In this document: one piece after another, positions 9,649 to 18,944 of the stretch | How positions within the stretch are numbered: the stretch's first letter is position 1 | Layout of the letters: each line of letters starts with the position of its first letter | NCBI GenBank assembly: GCA_018062085.1 | Contig: JAGOSY010000009.1 | Span: 124,001 to 188,000 of the forward strand | Source of the DNA: a bacterium | Lineage (GTDB): Bacteria; Cyanobacteriota; Vampirovibrionia; Obscuribacterales; Obscuribacteraceae | Reading direction: 5' to 3' | DNA length: 64,000 bases | The notes under the pieces: model-generated | Database searches by the model: none | What the model was told of the DNA's origin: nothing | The model's input: only the letters and a program-made list of their open reading frames with translations | Made by a program: the position numbers and the translations under genes

Positions 9649-10026
9649 ATGGTAACTCCAGAATCGGCTTCTCAACTCAAAAATCTTCTCAATTCACTAA
9701 ATGGCAAACACGGCATTCTCGGTTGTCTTTTAGTGGGACGCGATGGCTCGGTGGTGAGCAGCAGTTTGCCCCCCGAAGTTGACATATCGACTATTGGTGC
9801 GCTCTCCGCCACTCTTTTCTCAAACAATGATGTCTCCATTCAACGGATGAACAGAGGCAACTTGATACAAATGACACTACTCACAGACCAAGGCATTTTG
9901 CACTTCTATGAGGCTGCGGGCCACTTCTTAGTAGTGCTGACAGCAAAAGGTCAGCGTATCAATCTAGAAGGACTGATTAGATCTGTTGAAGAACAGGGTA
10001 GATCACTTGAAGGAATACTGAGCTAA
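9649..10026 (+). CDS. roadblock/LC7 domain protein
   Basis: 125 residues covering one roadblock/LC7 domain: an N-terminal helix (SASQLKNLLNSL), the GCLLVGRDGSVVSSS beta hairpin, the IGALSATLFSNN helix, and the strands LIQMTLLTDQGILHFYE and HFLVVLTAKG. These small proteins usually dimerise and regulate small GTPases or gliding/polarity systems. No GTPase gene is in this window. AAGGAAT lies upstream of the ATG. It sits 44 bp before the SLH protein gene, so cotranscription is possible. Confidence 0.8.
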   Translation: MVTPESASQLKNLLNSLNGKHGILGCLLVGRDGSVVSSSLPPEVDISTIGALSATLFSNNDVSIQRMNRGNLIQMTLLTDQGILHFYEAAGHFLVVLTAKGQRINLEGLIRSVEEQGRSLEGILS

Positions 10027-10070
10027 GCATCGCTCTGCGGCAGCTAACTTGAGAAAAACAGAGGCCTTTC

Positions 10071-11858
10071 ATGCCAGCGAAGAAAGCTGCGACCATCAAA
10101 ATTCTCTCTCTGGCAATAGCTTCTACTCTCGCTATTTCTTCAATTTTCTCTTATCCACAGGCGGCCTACGCTGCCCGCTTTGTCGACATGTCTGGCAACT
10201 GGACCGAAAAATACGTAAACCTCCTTTCTGACGACGGCATTATCGGCGCAGAGCCCGACGGAAAATTTCACCCCAAAGACCCAGTCACTAGAGCACAGTT
10301 AGCCAGCTGGCTGGTGAAAATCTTAGGCATAGAAAATCAGGCAGTTCCAGACAAGCCAACTTTTCCTGACATAAAACCAACTGACTGGTTTTACAAGCCC
10401 GTCGAAATCATTTGCAAAAATAACTATATCGCTGGCTACCCCGACGGTTTTAGACCAAAGCAATTTATGCAGCGTGGCGAAATGATATCTATCATTGCCC
10501 GCGCCCTTGGAACCAGCACCCCAGACGATGGCACAGTTGCCAAAACACTGACCAAGTTTACGGACAAAAGCAAAATACCAGATTGGGCAAAACCGGGAAT
10601 TACTCAAGCTGAACTGGCTGGCATCTTAATCAATCAAGCAGGCGATACCACAGTAGATGCCGCTGAAATTGCCTCAAGAGGCGATACCGCAGCCATTCTT
10701 AGCAAACTGAGTGACTATAGAAAACGCCAAGCTATCAATCAAGCCTTGAGCAATCCGCGCAGTCAGCCAAAGTTTCAAGCTGAAACTCCGGTAGCTCAAG
10801 CCGAAGTGCCAAGTGCTCAACCACCGTTGCAGGGGCAGCAACCATATCAACAGCAGCCTCCGCCCCAAAATTATCAACCACTACCTCAAGGTGGTTGGCA
10901 GGGCGGTGTTCAACATCAGAACATGGGACAGCCTGAGAGTTTCGGCTCTGTGCCGCAACAGCCTTATCAGCAGCCTCAACAACCATACCAGCCTGGCCCA
11001 CCTCAATACGGCCAGGCTGGTGGCTACCAACAACCTCCGCTATCAGGCAGAGTAATGACAGTTGGAGCCGGCACCAAGTTTCAAGCCTCGCTCAAGAACA
11101 CGATGGACTCAGGCTCTACTCAACCAGGAGAATCTGTCGAAGCAACCTTACCATCGCCTATCTATTCGGGTGGAGTAGAAGTGGTGCCAGCTGGCAGTTT
11201 GCTTATAGGTCAAGTAAGCAATGTGGTTTCGGCAAAACGCTTCCGCTTTGGTGCCAATGGCAAAATTGATATTCGCTTCACTGCTATCCAAACACCAGAT
11301 GGCAGACGCTTCCCCCTATCAGCTTCTGTAGACGGTTCTGAAGTACGACTGACTGGTGGCAGTACTGCAGGCAGAGTCGGTAAAGGCCTTCTCACAACCG
11401 GTATTGGAGCTGGCGGCGGCGCAGCCCTCGGTACAGGCCTAGGAGCGATTGTCGGAGCAACATCGGGCGGCCAAGTGGGCCGGGCCACAGGTATGGGTGC
11501 AGTCTTTGGCACCGCTATTGGTGCAGGTGTTGGCCTTGTCGGCGCCGGGGTGCGCAAAGGCTCAGAAGTTATATTTCATGCCGGAACGCAACTGCCTGTG
11601 CAGTTAGACGAAACTATGCAGATTTCAGCAGCGGCGGCAGTAGCGCCTTATTACGCCCAGCCTCCGCAAGGCTATGCACCTCCGCAAGGCTATGCACCTC
11701 CGCAAGGTTATGCACCTCCGCAAGGTTATGCACCTCCGCAAGGTTATGCACCTCCGCAAGGTTATGCACCTCCGCAGGGTTATGCACCTCCGCAACAGGG
11801 TTATCCACAACAGCAAGGCTACCCGCCTCAGCAACAGGGTTATCCCCCTCAGCAATAG
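10071..11858 (+). CDS. SLH-domain surface protein with glycine zipper and GYAPPQ repeats
   Basis: 595 residues. A signal peptide (ILSLAIASTLAISSIFS, cleavage near AYAA) is followed by S-layer homology repeats: FVDMSGNWTEKYVNLLSDDGII, the DPVTRAQLASWLVKIL segment, FPDIKPTDWFYKPV, and MQRGEMISIIARALG; a third, weaker repeat follows. SLH repeats anchor proteins to cell-wall polymer. Next are a Gln/Pro linker, a beta domain (about 325-430, VGAGTKFQASL to FPLSASVDGS), a glycine-zipper stretch (GIGAGGGAALGTGLGAIVG) that could insert in a membrane, and a C-terminal GYAPPQ tandem array. AGAGG lies upstream of the ATG. Confidence 0.8.
   Translation: MPAKKAATIKILSLAIASTLAISSIFSYPQAAYAARFVDMSGNWTEKYVNLLSDDGIIGAEPDGKFHPKDPVTRAQLASWLVKILGIENQAVPDKPTFPDIKPTDWFYKPVEIICKNNYIAGYPDGFRPKQFMQRGEMISIIARALGTSTPDDGTVAKTLTKFTDKSKIPDWAKPGITQAELAGILINQAGDTTVDAAEIASRGDTAAILSKLSDYRKRQAINQALSNPRSQPKFQAETPVAQAEVPSAQPPLQGQQPYQQQPPPQNYQPLPQGGWQGGVQHQNMGQPESFGSVPQQPYQQPQQPYQPGPPQYGQAGGYQQPPLSGRVMTVGAGTKFQASLKNTMDSGSTQPGESVEATLPSPIYSGGVEVVPAGSLLIGQVSNVVSAKRFRFGANGKIDIRFTAIQTPDGRRFPLSASVDGSEVRLTGGSTAGRVGKGLLTTGIGAGGGAALGTGLGAIVGATSGGQVGRATGMGAVFGTAIGAGVGLVGAGVRKGSEVIFHAGTQLPVQLDETMQISAAAAVAPYYAQPPQGYAPPQGYAPPQGYAPPQGYAPPQGYAPPQGYAPPQGYAPPQQGYPQQQGYPPQQQGYPPQQ
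11671..11796 (+). repeat. 18-bp in-frame minisatellite (7 units)
   Basis: Seven consecutive 18-bp units of the form GYTATGCACCTCCGCAAG encode GYAPPQ seven times in the C-terminus of the SLH protein. Units 3-5 are identical to each other, and units 1-2 differ only in GCT for GTT. The array length is a multiple of three, so slippage would change repeat number without breaking the frame. Confidence 0.95.
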
Positions 11859-11909
11859 ATATCCGCCGCAGCAATGCTCTATAGCAGAACGCTTTTATAC
11901 CGACTGATG

Positions 11910-12701
11910 TTAGTCTCCGCCCCAACGGCGATTGCGCTGCGCGAAGTCAACCATAGCCTGATCGAAATGTTCCGGCGTGAACTCAGGCCAGAGTACTGGC
12001 GTGACAAATATCTCAGTGTAGGCAGATTGCCAGAGCAAATAGTTGCTCAAGCGCATTTCGCCACCGGTGCGAATCAATAAACCAGGGTCAGGTATGCCAC
12101 TGGTATAGAGATTGCTGGAAATCATCTCTTCGCTTATCTCATCTGCTTTGATTTTGCCAGCAGCAACCTCAGCTGCGATGCGGCGAACAGCGTCAGTAAT
12201 TTCTAAGCGGGCACCATAATTGATGGCGACCTGCAAACTAAGGCCAGTATTGCCAGCAGTGTCTTCCATGGTCTTGTTCATAGACTTGAGAAGATTGCTG
12301 GGCACTTTGTCGAGCTGGCCGAGAAAGCGCAAGCGAACGCCATTATCAGAAAGTTCCTTGAATTCTTCTGTCAGCACACGACCGAACAAATCGAAAAGAT
12401 AGTTCACTTCTTCAGAACTACGCTGCCAGTTTTCAGACGAAAATGCATAGACAGTCAAGTACTTCAAACCACGGCTGCCAACATGACGAACCAAGCGCTT
12501 CAGGCTCTTTACGCCTTCTTGGTGGCCCTTAAGACGAGGATAATGACGCAGGTCGGCCCAGCGCCGATTGCCATCCATAATGATAGCCACGTGCTCCACA
12601 GGCAAGGTATCAACAGCTTCAGAGGCTGCCTCTGTGCCATGTTCTGGTTTGCTAGCTTTGGAAATTTTTGTCCGGTGCAAGGCTTTCACGTGTAAACTCA
12701 C
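11910..12701 (-). CDS. uppS: isoprenyl transferase (undecaprenyl diphosphate synthase)
   Basis: Makes the C55 isoprenoid carrier for peptidoglycan and surface glycans by adding isopentenyl units to farnesyl diphosphate in cis. Family motifs are plain: HVAIIMDGNRRWA (catalytic Asp, residues about 38-50), YPRLKGHQEGVKSLK, LTVYAFSSENWQR, and the C-terminal DPGLLIRTGGEMRLSNYLLW with YTEIFV after it. It has 263 residues, about 30 more at the N-terminus than usual. The start is GTG 12701 with no strong ribosome site. It is convergent with the SLH gene and divergent from the YqeG-like gene. Confidence 0.95.
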   Translation of the reverse strand: MSLHVKALHRTKISKASKPEHGTEAASEAVDTLPVEHVAIIMDGNRRWADLRHYPRLKGHQEGVKSLKRLVRHVGSRGLKYLTVYAFSSENWQRSSEEVNYLFDLFGRVLTEEFKELSDNGVRLRFLGQLDKVPSNLLKSMNKTMEDTAGNTGLSLQVAINYGARLEITDAVRRIAAEVAAGKIKADEISEEMISSNLYTSGIPDPGLLIRTGGEMRLSNYLLWQSAYTEIFVTPVLWPEFTPEHFDQAMVDFAQRNRRWGGD

Positions 12702-12814
12702 TATTGCTTGCCATTTTAGCGCTAAGAGATACGCTCGTCTAAGTTAATTGCGATAGGCAAAGCCTGGTATTTTAGACAAGTTATTTAATAAACCCGGTTG
12801 CAAGAGAGAAAAAA

Positions 12815-13300
12815 TTGTTCCTGAAACCAGATTACCTGATCAAAGGTGATATTACCGATATCGACCTCGATATGCTCAGCCAGATAGGCATAAAGGGTCT
12901 CATATTAGACCTCGACAGCACCCTGGTTGTGCCCCACTCGGCCGAGCTTTCGGGAGATGCAGCAGCCTGGCTAGAGCAAGCTTGTACGCGCTTCAAAGTG
13001 GCTATTGCCAGCAACAACAAAGATGAAGTCTATTTAGACAAAATCCGTCAGCTCTTAAGCATTCCCGTAATCGGCAAAGCAGCAAAACCAAGCAGGAAAG
13101 CCTTTCGGCGGCTGCTTACCGACTTTGACCTAAAAGCTGAACAGGTGGCTGTGATTGGTGACCGCCCCCTAACAGATATCTGGGGCGGGCAGCGGGCAGG
13201 CATGAAAACCATCTTGGTGGGCATTCTTAAATGTCAAAAAGAGCCAGTATGGAAAGGTCGGATACGCAAGCTTGAGAGAGTCTTTATAAGAAGCAATTAA
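12815..13300 (+). CDS. YqeG family HAD-type phosphatase
   Basis: 161 residues. HAD motif I is DLDSTLV, motif II is the Ser/Asn of AIASNN, and the late motif is VIGDRPLTDIWGGQRAGM (GDxxxTD, typical of the subfamily IIIA YqeG/PGP phosphatases). These act on phosphatidylglycerophosphate or related phosphates; the substrate here is not shown by sequence. The start is TTG 12815 with AGAGAG upstream. The gene is divergent from uppS, which fits a small lipid/envelope neighbourhood. Confidence 0.85.
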   Translation: MFLKPDYLIKGDITDIDLDMLSQIGIKGLILDLDSTLVVPHSAELSGDAAAWLEQACTRFKVAIASNNKDEVYLDKIRQLLSIPVIGKAAKPSRKAFRRLLTDFDLKAEQVAVIGDRPLTDIWGGQRAGMKTILVGILKCQKEPVWKGRIRKLERVFIRSN

Positions 13301-13404
13301 AAATCACTAACAAGGCTATCCCACTGGCAACGGTTGAGTTGCAAGGAAGTGGTGTAATATTGACGGGTGCTTAAGGCTAACATTGAGATGTAGGCGTTTT
13401 TCTT

Positions 13405-14727
13405 ATGAGGCTTAGTACAGCCCTTGCAGTTCTACTAGCGTCAACCTGTTCATGCCCGTCACAAGCAGAGAACAGAAGACCCGTATATCTTTCGTCTATA
13501 GCGGCGCCGTTGCCTATAGCGGTACCCGGCATCAAAGCGACTGTACAATCTGTTCAATTTTCAAAACACTATGAACAGGGCTTAGCTTTTAAAAAGAGCG
13601 GCGACAACAATCACGCTCTAATTGAATTTTTGCAAGCAATTAAAGAAAATCCCCGTTGCACCAAAGCATTCTACGAGCAGGCCTTGCTCTTCCGTCAAAA
13701 AGGCTATCCAAAGTTAGCAGAGTCAAGCCTTTGTCAGGCCTTGGCCATCGACCCAGCTTTTAGAGATGCACGAATCTTGCTAGCCGCAGTCAGGCTAGAG
13801 GCTGGTAATACAGGTGGCGCCGTGCAAGAACTAACGCGCTCTTTAGGTCTATCTTCACCCCAAGCGCAAGAGCAAAAACCTATAGCGCCGCAAGCATCAG
13901 CATTAGTAAAGGCCACAGCAAAGCCAACACTAGTAACACCACTAGTAGATTCAGCTAAGCCCAAAGGCGGTTTACAGTTTATTCCCGAAAGTAGAAGCGC
14001 AAACGACTCTACAAGCGTACAGAAAGAAGATACCGCCAAAAGCCCAGCAAGCAAGCAAATCGATAATGATGCCTGGGCCAAGAGACTGAAATATCTGAGC
14101 GTACATGGAACAGGCACACTAAAAGCCGGCGAAGCATTCATGTTTTCGGAAGAGACCGGCGAAGCCGTAATCTTTTTGACAGACGGAACACGCATTCGTC
14201 GCATTATCTCGCAGCCACAAGATACCCATGAGCTAGTCAAAGCTCGGCGCCCCGACATGCTAATACCGGCAGACTTACTCTACAAACTTTCCACTCTAGG
14301 CAAGCTTGTTGCTGGCGATCCCTCTGCCTTGATTGACACCAATGCCAGTGAAAATCCTGACGCAGAAACTTCCCAGAAGAAAGAATATTTTGATGCTGAC
14401 TTAGACAGCGAAGATCAAGCAGAAGATGCCACAGCCAAAAGAGCTAGAAAACAGAAGCCCGAAAAAGGCACCCTGGGCGAGCTAATGGATAGCAACGAAA
14501 CCGACAATTCAGACAATAAATTCACTCATAAAGTTATCTTAGAAGACTCACCGAACGACAGAGCCTCCTCACCAATAATTCCGAATGATGCCACCAAGGG
14601 TCCTAACATGGATAGCACAGAACCGTCATCAATGAAAGATTTCAACAAAGACCCAGTCAACGATTCGTTGATGGACAAAACCCAAAAACTATTCGGCTGG
14701 TTCAAGAAAGCACTGCACTTGCCATAG
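13405..14727 (+). CDS. exported TPR protein with acidic C-terminal region
   Basis: 440 residues. The N-terminus (MRLSTALAVLLASTCSCPSQA) is a signal peptide. Two or three TPR units follow (about residues 50-145: HYEQGLAFKKSGDNNHALIE, AFYEQALLFRQKGYPKLAE, AFRDARILLAAVRLEAGN). After a linker comes a compact module with MFSEETGEAVIFLTDGTRIR, and then a long acidic, disordered tail ending in an amphipathic helix (LMDKTQKLFGWFKKALHLP). Function unknown. Confidence 0.65.
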   Translation: MRLSTALAVLLASTCSCPSQAENRRPVYLSSIAAPLPIAVPGIKATVQSVQFSKHYEQGLAFKKSGDNNHALIEFLQAIKENPRCTKAFYEQALLFRQKGYPKLAESSLCQALAIDPAFRDARILLAAVRLEAGNTGGAVQELTRSLGLSSPQAQEQKPIAPQASALVKATAKPTLVTPLVDSAKPKGGLQFIPESRSANDSTSVQKEDTAKSPASKQIDNDAWAKRLKYLSVHGTGTLKAGEAFMFSEETGEAVIFLTDGTRIRRIISQPQDTHELVKARRPDMLIPADLLYKLSTLGKLVAGDPSALIDTNASENPDAETSQKKEYFDADLDSEDQAEDATAKRARKQKPEKGTLGELMDSNETDNSDNKFTHKVILEDSPNDRASSPIIPNDATKGPNMDSTEPSSMKDFNKDPVNDSLMDKTQKLFGWFKKALHLP

Positions 14728-14758
14728 CTCCAAGACTAAGGCAATGGGCTAGCAATTA

Positions 14759-15490
14759 CTAGCGCAATCCATCTAAGATCCACTGATTGAACGAGTCAGG
14801 GAAAGTATCCATAAAGTTGTGGCCACCAAGACTAAAGACTTTTAGAGTTGAATTGGGCACTTGCTTATGAATTTTCACGGCATAGTGGCAAGGTGCCACT
14901 GGGTCAAATCGACCAGCAGCAAGATGCAGAGTGCATGCTAATTGTGGCGTGCGATCAATAAAATCAACTGTTTCAAAATTGAGCAAAATTTGCTCAAGAG
15001 CGTGCCGATTAGTGTCAATTAGAGTGCGTGGCCGCCAAGCCCAACCCTTATGCATATTAGAGCGCTTGATATAGTCATAGAGATAAAGCATGAAGAGCTT
15101 AAAAATATACGAAACCGGCTTGAGCACACGCCCGGGCAAACCGGCAGCGAGAATAGCCGCGAACAACTCTGGCCTTTGCTCGGCCAAGGTGACACTAATT
15201 ATTGCTCCTAAAGAATGACCGACAAAAGCAGCCGGAAATTTTATATCTGAGTTTTCCAGAGTTTCCAGCACATCGCTAATATGCACATCTAAGTCAGTGT
15301 GTTCTTGCGGCTCAGCCGATAAGCCGTGCCCCCGCAAATCAACGACAAAACATCGGTAGCCATAATTAGTGAAAAAGCGCACTTGTGCTTGCCACATTTC
15401 ACCAGCTGAACCTGTGCCGTGTATGAAGATCAAATCAGGAAGATGATCAATACGTTGTACGGGTTCGAATTTTTGCAAAGAAAGAAGCAA
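14759..15490 (-). CDS. alpha/beta-fold hydrolase
   Basis: 243 residues with the full alpha/beta hydrolase layout: oxyanion LIFIHGTGSAG, strand FVVDLRGHGLS, nucleophile elbow FVGHSLGA (Ser in GHSLG), acid AAGRFDPVAP, and catalytic His GGHNF near the C-terminus. No signal peptide, so it is cytoplasmic. The start is TTG 15490 with AGGTAG five bases upstream. It lies 50 bp downstream of the glycosyltransferase on the same strand. The substrate is unknown. Confidence 0.8.
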   Translation of the reverse strand: MLLSLQKFEPVQRIDHLPDLIFIHGTGSAGEMWQAQVRFFTNYGYRCFVVDLRGHGLSAEPQEHTDLDVHISDVLETLENSDIKFPAAFVGHSLGAIISVTLAEQRPELFAAILAAGLPGRVLKPVSYIFKLFMLYLYDYIKRSNMHKGWAWRPRTLIDTNRHALEQILLNFETVDFIDRTPQLACTLHLAAGRFDPVAPCHYAVKIHKQVPNSTLKVFSLGGHNFMDTFPDSFNQWILDGLR

Positions 15491-15540
15491 GGGACTACCT
15501 GACTATTGCATTGTGCCAATCAAACAAACGACAGCACGTA

Positions 15541-16761
15541 TTATGAAGAGCTAGAGCTTCTTGAGGGCTGCAATCTACTCTTAAAATTTGCTGTTTCAAT
15601 TTCTCCAACGGCAATACCAATCAGTGACTCAGAAATATTGAAAATGGCATTGACTTGATCGAGCTGGTGCTTGAGCGGCAGAGGCTTCGCTTCAAGATCG
15701 CGCCGACAAGTCATTTTCTCAACGACGCCAACAATATCATCAGCCTTCTCAATGGCAGTAGCTAGACCTTGCTCAACAAGCATTCTCGCAGTGCCATACT
15801 CTTGTGGCATTGGCGTAGTAATCATATCGATAGCCATAGGAAGGCGGCGGGCAACACCCTCAAATGAGGTTAGGCCACCAGCTTTAGTCACCATCAAATC
15901 ACAAGCAGCCATAACATCGGCCATAGAATCATGAAACGGCAGCACCGCTGTTGGTATCGGCGACTGCTTAACTTCTTTCTTCAAAGACTCATACAATTTG
16001 ACATTGTGACCGCAAAGAAATACCACTTGAACTTTGCGTTTGACAGCCTTAAGCGCACGATAAATGGCAATCATATTGCCACCACCGGCCCAACCAGAGT
16101 TGATGCAAATAGTAGGTAAGTCTTTGTCTAAGCCTAACGACTGACGAAACTCTTCAGGGCTGCAACTAGGAGGGCTAATGAAAGAAGGATGAACAGGCAT
16201 TCCCATTATGACGATCTTAGATGGTTCAACGCCAAGCTCAATCAGACGCTGTTGGGCTAAATCGTTCGGGACAATTGTTAAATCGGCATCGTGACAGGCC
16301 CAGCCACTCCAGAAATCGCCATTGGGGTCGGTGACCACAGTGACAAGCTTGGTTTGACTGCGTAGACCACTTTCGCGCAGACCACGGGCAATGTACTGGT
16401 TAGACATCGGGTGCACCGAAACAACCAGATCGGCCTTCATATCATGCAGGGTCTTAACCACATACGGCCGAGTAATCATCCAACCAAATTTTGAATCATT
16501 CGGCTTAATGGTTTCAATGAACCAGTAGTAGTACTTCATTGCCGACTGCTGATGACGCAGAAGGTAGTTGTAAATCTGGACAAAGCTTCGGTTTATGGGA
16601 TGGCTGTTTTCTACAATGCTGTCAATCTGCACATCAACATCGTAATGAGCGAACCTTTCAGCCAAGACTTTCAAAATTCCAGCTTGCAAAGCTTCAGTAG
16701 CGCTACGATGCCCGCCTCCGGTGTCAGAGAAGAACAGGCCAATTCGCACAGGCTTTGTCAT
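15541..16761 (-). CDS. MGDG synthase/UgtP-type glycosyltransferase (GT28-like)
   Basis: About 406 residues. The N-terminal IGLFFSDTGGGHRSATEAL is the glycine/His acceptor-site motif of monogalactosyldiacylglycerol synthases and UgtP; then DLVVSVHPMSNQY and VTVVTDPNGDFWSGW. The C-terminal half has GMPVHPSF, the donor-site loop INSGWAGGGN, and DLMVTKAGGLTSFEG, the GT-B sugar-nucleotide pocket. It likely transfers a sugar from a UDP-sugar to diacylglycerol at the inner membrane face. The start is ATG 16761; a TTG at 16785 would add eight residues. Neither has a good ribosome site. Confidence 0.85.
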   Translation of the reverse strand: MTKPVRIGLFFSDTGGGHRSATEALQAGILKVLAERFAHYDVDVQIDSIVENSHPINRSFVQIYNYLLRHQQSAMKYYYWFIETIKPNDSKFGWMITRPYVVKTLHDMKADLVVSVHPMSNQYIARGLRESGLRSQTKLVTVVTDPNGDFWSGWACHDADLTIVPNDLAQQRLIELGVEPSKIVIMGMPVHPSFISPPSCSPEEFRQSLGLDKDLPTICINSGWAGGGNMIAIYRALKAVKRKVQVVFLCGHNVKLYESLKKEVKQSPIPTAVLPFHDSMADVMAACDLMVTKAGGLTSFEGVARRLPMAIDMITTPMPQEYGTARMLVEQGLATAIEKADDIVGVVEKMTCRRDLEAKPLPLKHQLDQVNAIFNISESLIGIAVGEIETANFKSRLQPSRSSSSS

Positions 16762-16922
16762 ATTAAGCTTGGTGTTTCCGTTCAAAGGATTACATCCACT
16801 GAGAAATTAGCTAGCAACCAATTGGGAGTGCCAAATGCAGCACAAATATTCTGATAGAATGGGACTTCGCAAGTATTCAGCTCAAGAAAGCGCTTCCATC
16901 TCCCTGACATTTCCAAGTAATA

Positions 16923-18545
16923 ATGTACCATCAAAGTTGGCTCTCACGTAGTAGAACGAACTCCAGAACTAGCTCAGTTCATCTTGGACCGCAGTTCAAG
17001 ACCTGGGCCTTAAGCCTGGCACTACTGGCCACTTCAGCCACTTCTACGGCCCTAGCAAGCCCGGCGCGCTTGACGACCCACCAAGATGTTTCACAGCCTT
17101 CAAGCGTGCTTTATGGCTCCGTTAGCGACCGCTTCGCTAGCCTGCCTGCCGGCAAAAAACAACGTAAGAGACCGACCGATGTCAAGATTTACGAATATGA
17201 CCAAAAGCCTCTAGGAGACCGCAGTCCGCTACTTCTTGTGCATGGACTTCGGGGCGAATACTATCCCTATTTTCGCTGGCAAAAAGTAGCCGACAAGCTA
17301 GCCAAGAGCGAAGTCTTTAGTAGCAAGTACAAAATTTATCTTGTGCGCTATTCCAGCCTTGATCGCTTTGACCAGGTTCTACCAAAATTTAAAGATGCCC
17401 TAACCTCGCTTTACAGTGCGACTAAGCAACGGCCCATCACAATGATGGCCTTGAGCATGGGTGGAAATATTGCCTATGAGTCATTGACCGATCCCAATAT
17501 TGAGTCAAAAGTACGTCTGCTGTTCACTATGGGAACACCTTTCCATGGCTCACCGCTGTTTTGCAAAGACTGGATGAACTACACAGTCTATAAAAGACTG
17601 TCTTGGCCGTGGACTCGCATAGATCACAACCTTTCCTATCGCTTCTATTTCGACCGTAATCCTATTCTGCGCCAAGATTTAGCCTGGGATAACGCTGACG
17701 AAGCCATTCCTGAAACTGGCAAATTCAAGTCTCGACTACCCTTTGGTCCAAAGGGAACTCTCACTGTGGGCGATACCATTAATTCTCGCCTGACTAAAGT
17801 AAATAGCGTGCCCGTTGATCGCAAGAAACTAATCACCTACGGTGGTTACATTGTGAACCCCTACTTAGCTCCGGGTTTCAAACGTTACGCCGAAACCACA
17901 GCTTTCTATCCAATGTTTTTACTGTCTAATTCTTTTCCCGCTCACTTTGGTCGCGAGCACCCCGTTTTAGAATTTCTCAATCGAGACATCACAAACATTC
18001 AAGTTTCGAAAAAAATAGCTAAACAAGCAGGAACACCGTTCGTCTATGTATTGAACGACGGTATTTGCCCAGTTTCAAGCGCCATCTTCTTACCTAACGA
18101 TGTTGCTCGCACACAATTTGTGGCCAAAGAAACCGATTTTGAAAAAGTACGAGACAAAGTCAATGTCGGAAAAGCAAGAGTTTTTCGCAACGTTGATCAC
18201 TTAACTTTCATCGACGGCGTCAGACCCATCAATCCGATTATTTCGGCCGTGAATAGTCAATTCAAAGATGAACTAAACCCACAAGATGGCCAGAAAGATA
18301 TATTTGATTGGATCTTAAGTGACTTGGTCAACTCCGATCACATCGGCGGCAGCTTAGCCAAAACCAAACAAGTACCAGAACCGGTCAAGACCGCCGTTGA
18401 AGACTTGGCGACCGCAAAAGAAGACTCTGTAGCAAAAGACGACTCTTCGTCACAGGTCGATTCCTCTGTAAAGATAGACTCTGCGGTAAAAGTAGAGTCA
18501 GAAGCAAAACAAGAAGCAACAGCGGGAACAACTACTGCGCAATAA
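16923..18545 (+). CDS. exported lipase/esterase-like alpha/beta hydrolase
   Basis: 540 residues. A long basic n-region precedes a hydrophobic segment (ALSLALLATSATSTALASP), so it is probably exported. The hydrolase core has PLLLVHGLRGEYYPYFRWQ, the nucleophile elbow MMALSMGGN (Ser in a variant AxSxG-type site), and FTMGTPFHGSPLF as in triacylglycerol lipases and PGAP1-like esterases. Late DG (NDGICPVSS) and His (VDHLTF) residues could complete the triad. The last ~60 residues are a low-complexity tail of alternating DSS/VKxD units. The gene is divergent from the glycosyltransferase. Confidence 0.75.
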   Translation: MYHQSWLSRSRTNSRTSSVHLGPQFKTWALSLALLATSATSTALASPARLTTHQDVSQPSSVLYGSVSDRFASLPAGKKQRKRPTDVKIYEYDQKPLGDRSPLLLVHGLRGEYYPYFRWQKVADKLAKSEVFSSKYKIYLVRYSSLDRFDQVLPKFKDALTSLYSATKQRPITMMALSMGGNIAYESLTDPNIESKVRLLFTMGTPFHGSPLFCKDWMNYTVYKRLSWPWTRIDHNLSYRFYFDRNPILRQDLAWDNADEAIPETGKFKSRLPFGPKGTLTVGDTINSRLTKVNSVPVDRKKLITYGGYIVNPYLAPGFKRYAETTAFYPMFLLSNSFPAHFGREHPVLEFLNRDITNIQVSKKIAKQAGTPFVYVLNDGICPVSSAIFLPNDVARTQFVAKETDFEKVRDKVNVGKARVFRNVDHLTFIDGVRPINPIISAVNSQFKDELNPQDGQKDIFDWILSDLVNSDHIGGSLAKTKQVPEPVKTAVEDLATAKEDSVAKDDSSSQVDSSVKIDSAVKVESEAKQEATAGTTTAQ

Positions 18546-18571
18546 ATTAGTTGTACCTTGTACGATGATCA

Positions 18572-18601
18572 ATTTAGATTTAGATTTAGATTTAGATTTA
18601 G
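18572..18601. repeat. ATTTAG hexamer repeat (5 units)
   Basis: Five uninterrupted copies of ATTTAG lie 27 bp after the lipase-like gene. The array is AT-rich, noncoding and prone to slippage; no function is evident. Confidence 0.95.
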
Positions 18602-18645
18602 ATTTTAATGCCTCCTCAATTTAGGGTGCAGTATCAATTTTCGGT

Positions 18646-18679
18646 TTTAAAAATGGTTTCCATGGAAACCATTTTTAAA
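18646..18679. repeat. 34-bp perfect palindrome
   Basis: Every base pairs around a CCATGG centre (18660-18665), with arms TTTAAAAATGG and CCATTTTTAAA. As RNA it gives a long hairpin whose 3' arm ends in five U, so it could end transcription in both directions. As DNA it could be a dimer-binding operator. It lies between the lipase-like gene and the AspRS leader. Confidence 0.9.
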
Positions 18680-18826
18680 CGGCAAAAACAGAACAGCACC
18701 CTCGCCCGCAAAACACAGATTTCGCAATCAGGTAAACCTTGTTGCTCGGGTTTACTTACTTAATCTGCTTAATCTGCTTAATTTTCCATTGACGCTGGAG
18801 CTTTTTGCCATTAGCATGGAATTCTT

Positions 18827-18916
18827 ATGTTTAGCTACAAAGCCGCCAGCAATAATAACGACAATAATGATTGCCTCCAGAATCTGGTTGCACTCGTAAG
18901 ACAATGTCGTAGTTAA
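18827..18916 (+). CDS. candidate Asn/Asp-rich leader peptide of the AspRS gene
   Basis: A 29-codon ORF that begins ATG TTT AGC TAC and ends at TAA 18914-18916. Codons 9-15 read AAT AAT AAC GAC AAT AAT GAT (NNNDNND). It lies 29 nt before a strong intrinsic terminator, and the aspartyl-tRNA synthetase gene starts at 18988. That order (codon-rich leader, terminator, synthetase) matches ribosome-mediated attenuators. Only a weak GGA precedes the ATG, so translation is unproven. A short stem CCAG/CTGG follows the Asn/Asp run, and GGTTGC at 18886-18891 can pair with the terminator's 5' arm. Confidence 0.45.
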   Translation: MFSYKAASNNNDNNDCLQNLVALVRQCRS

Positions 18917-18944
18917 GCTAAACAAAACAACGAAGAAGTCATCG

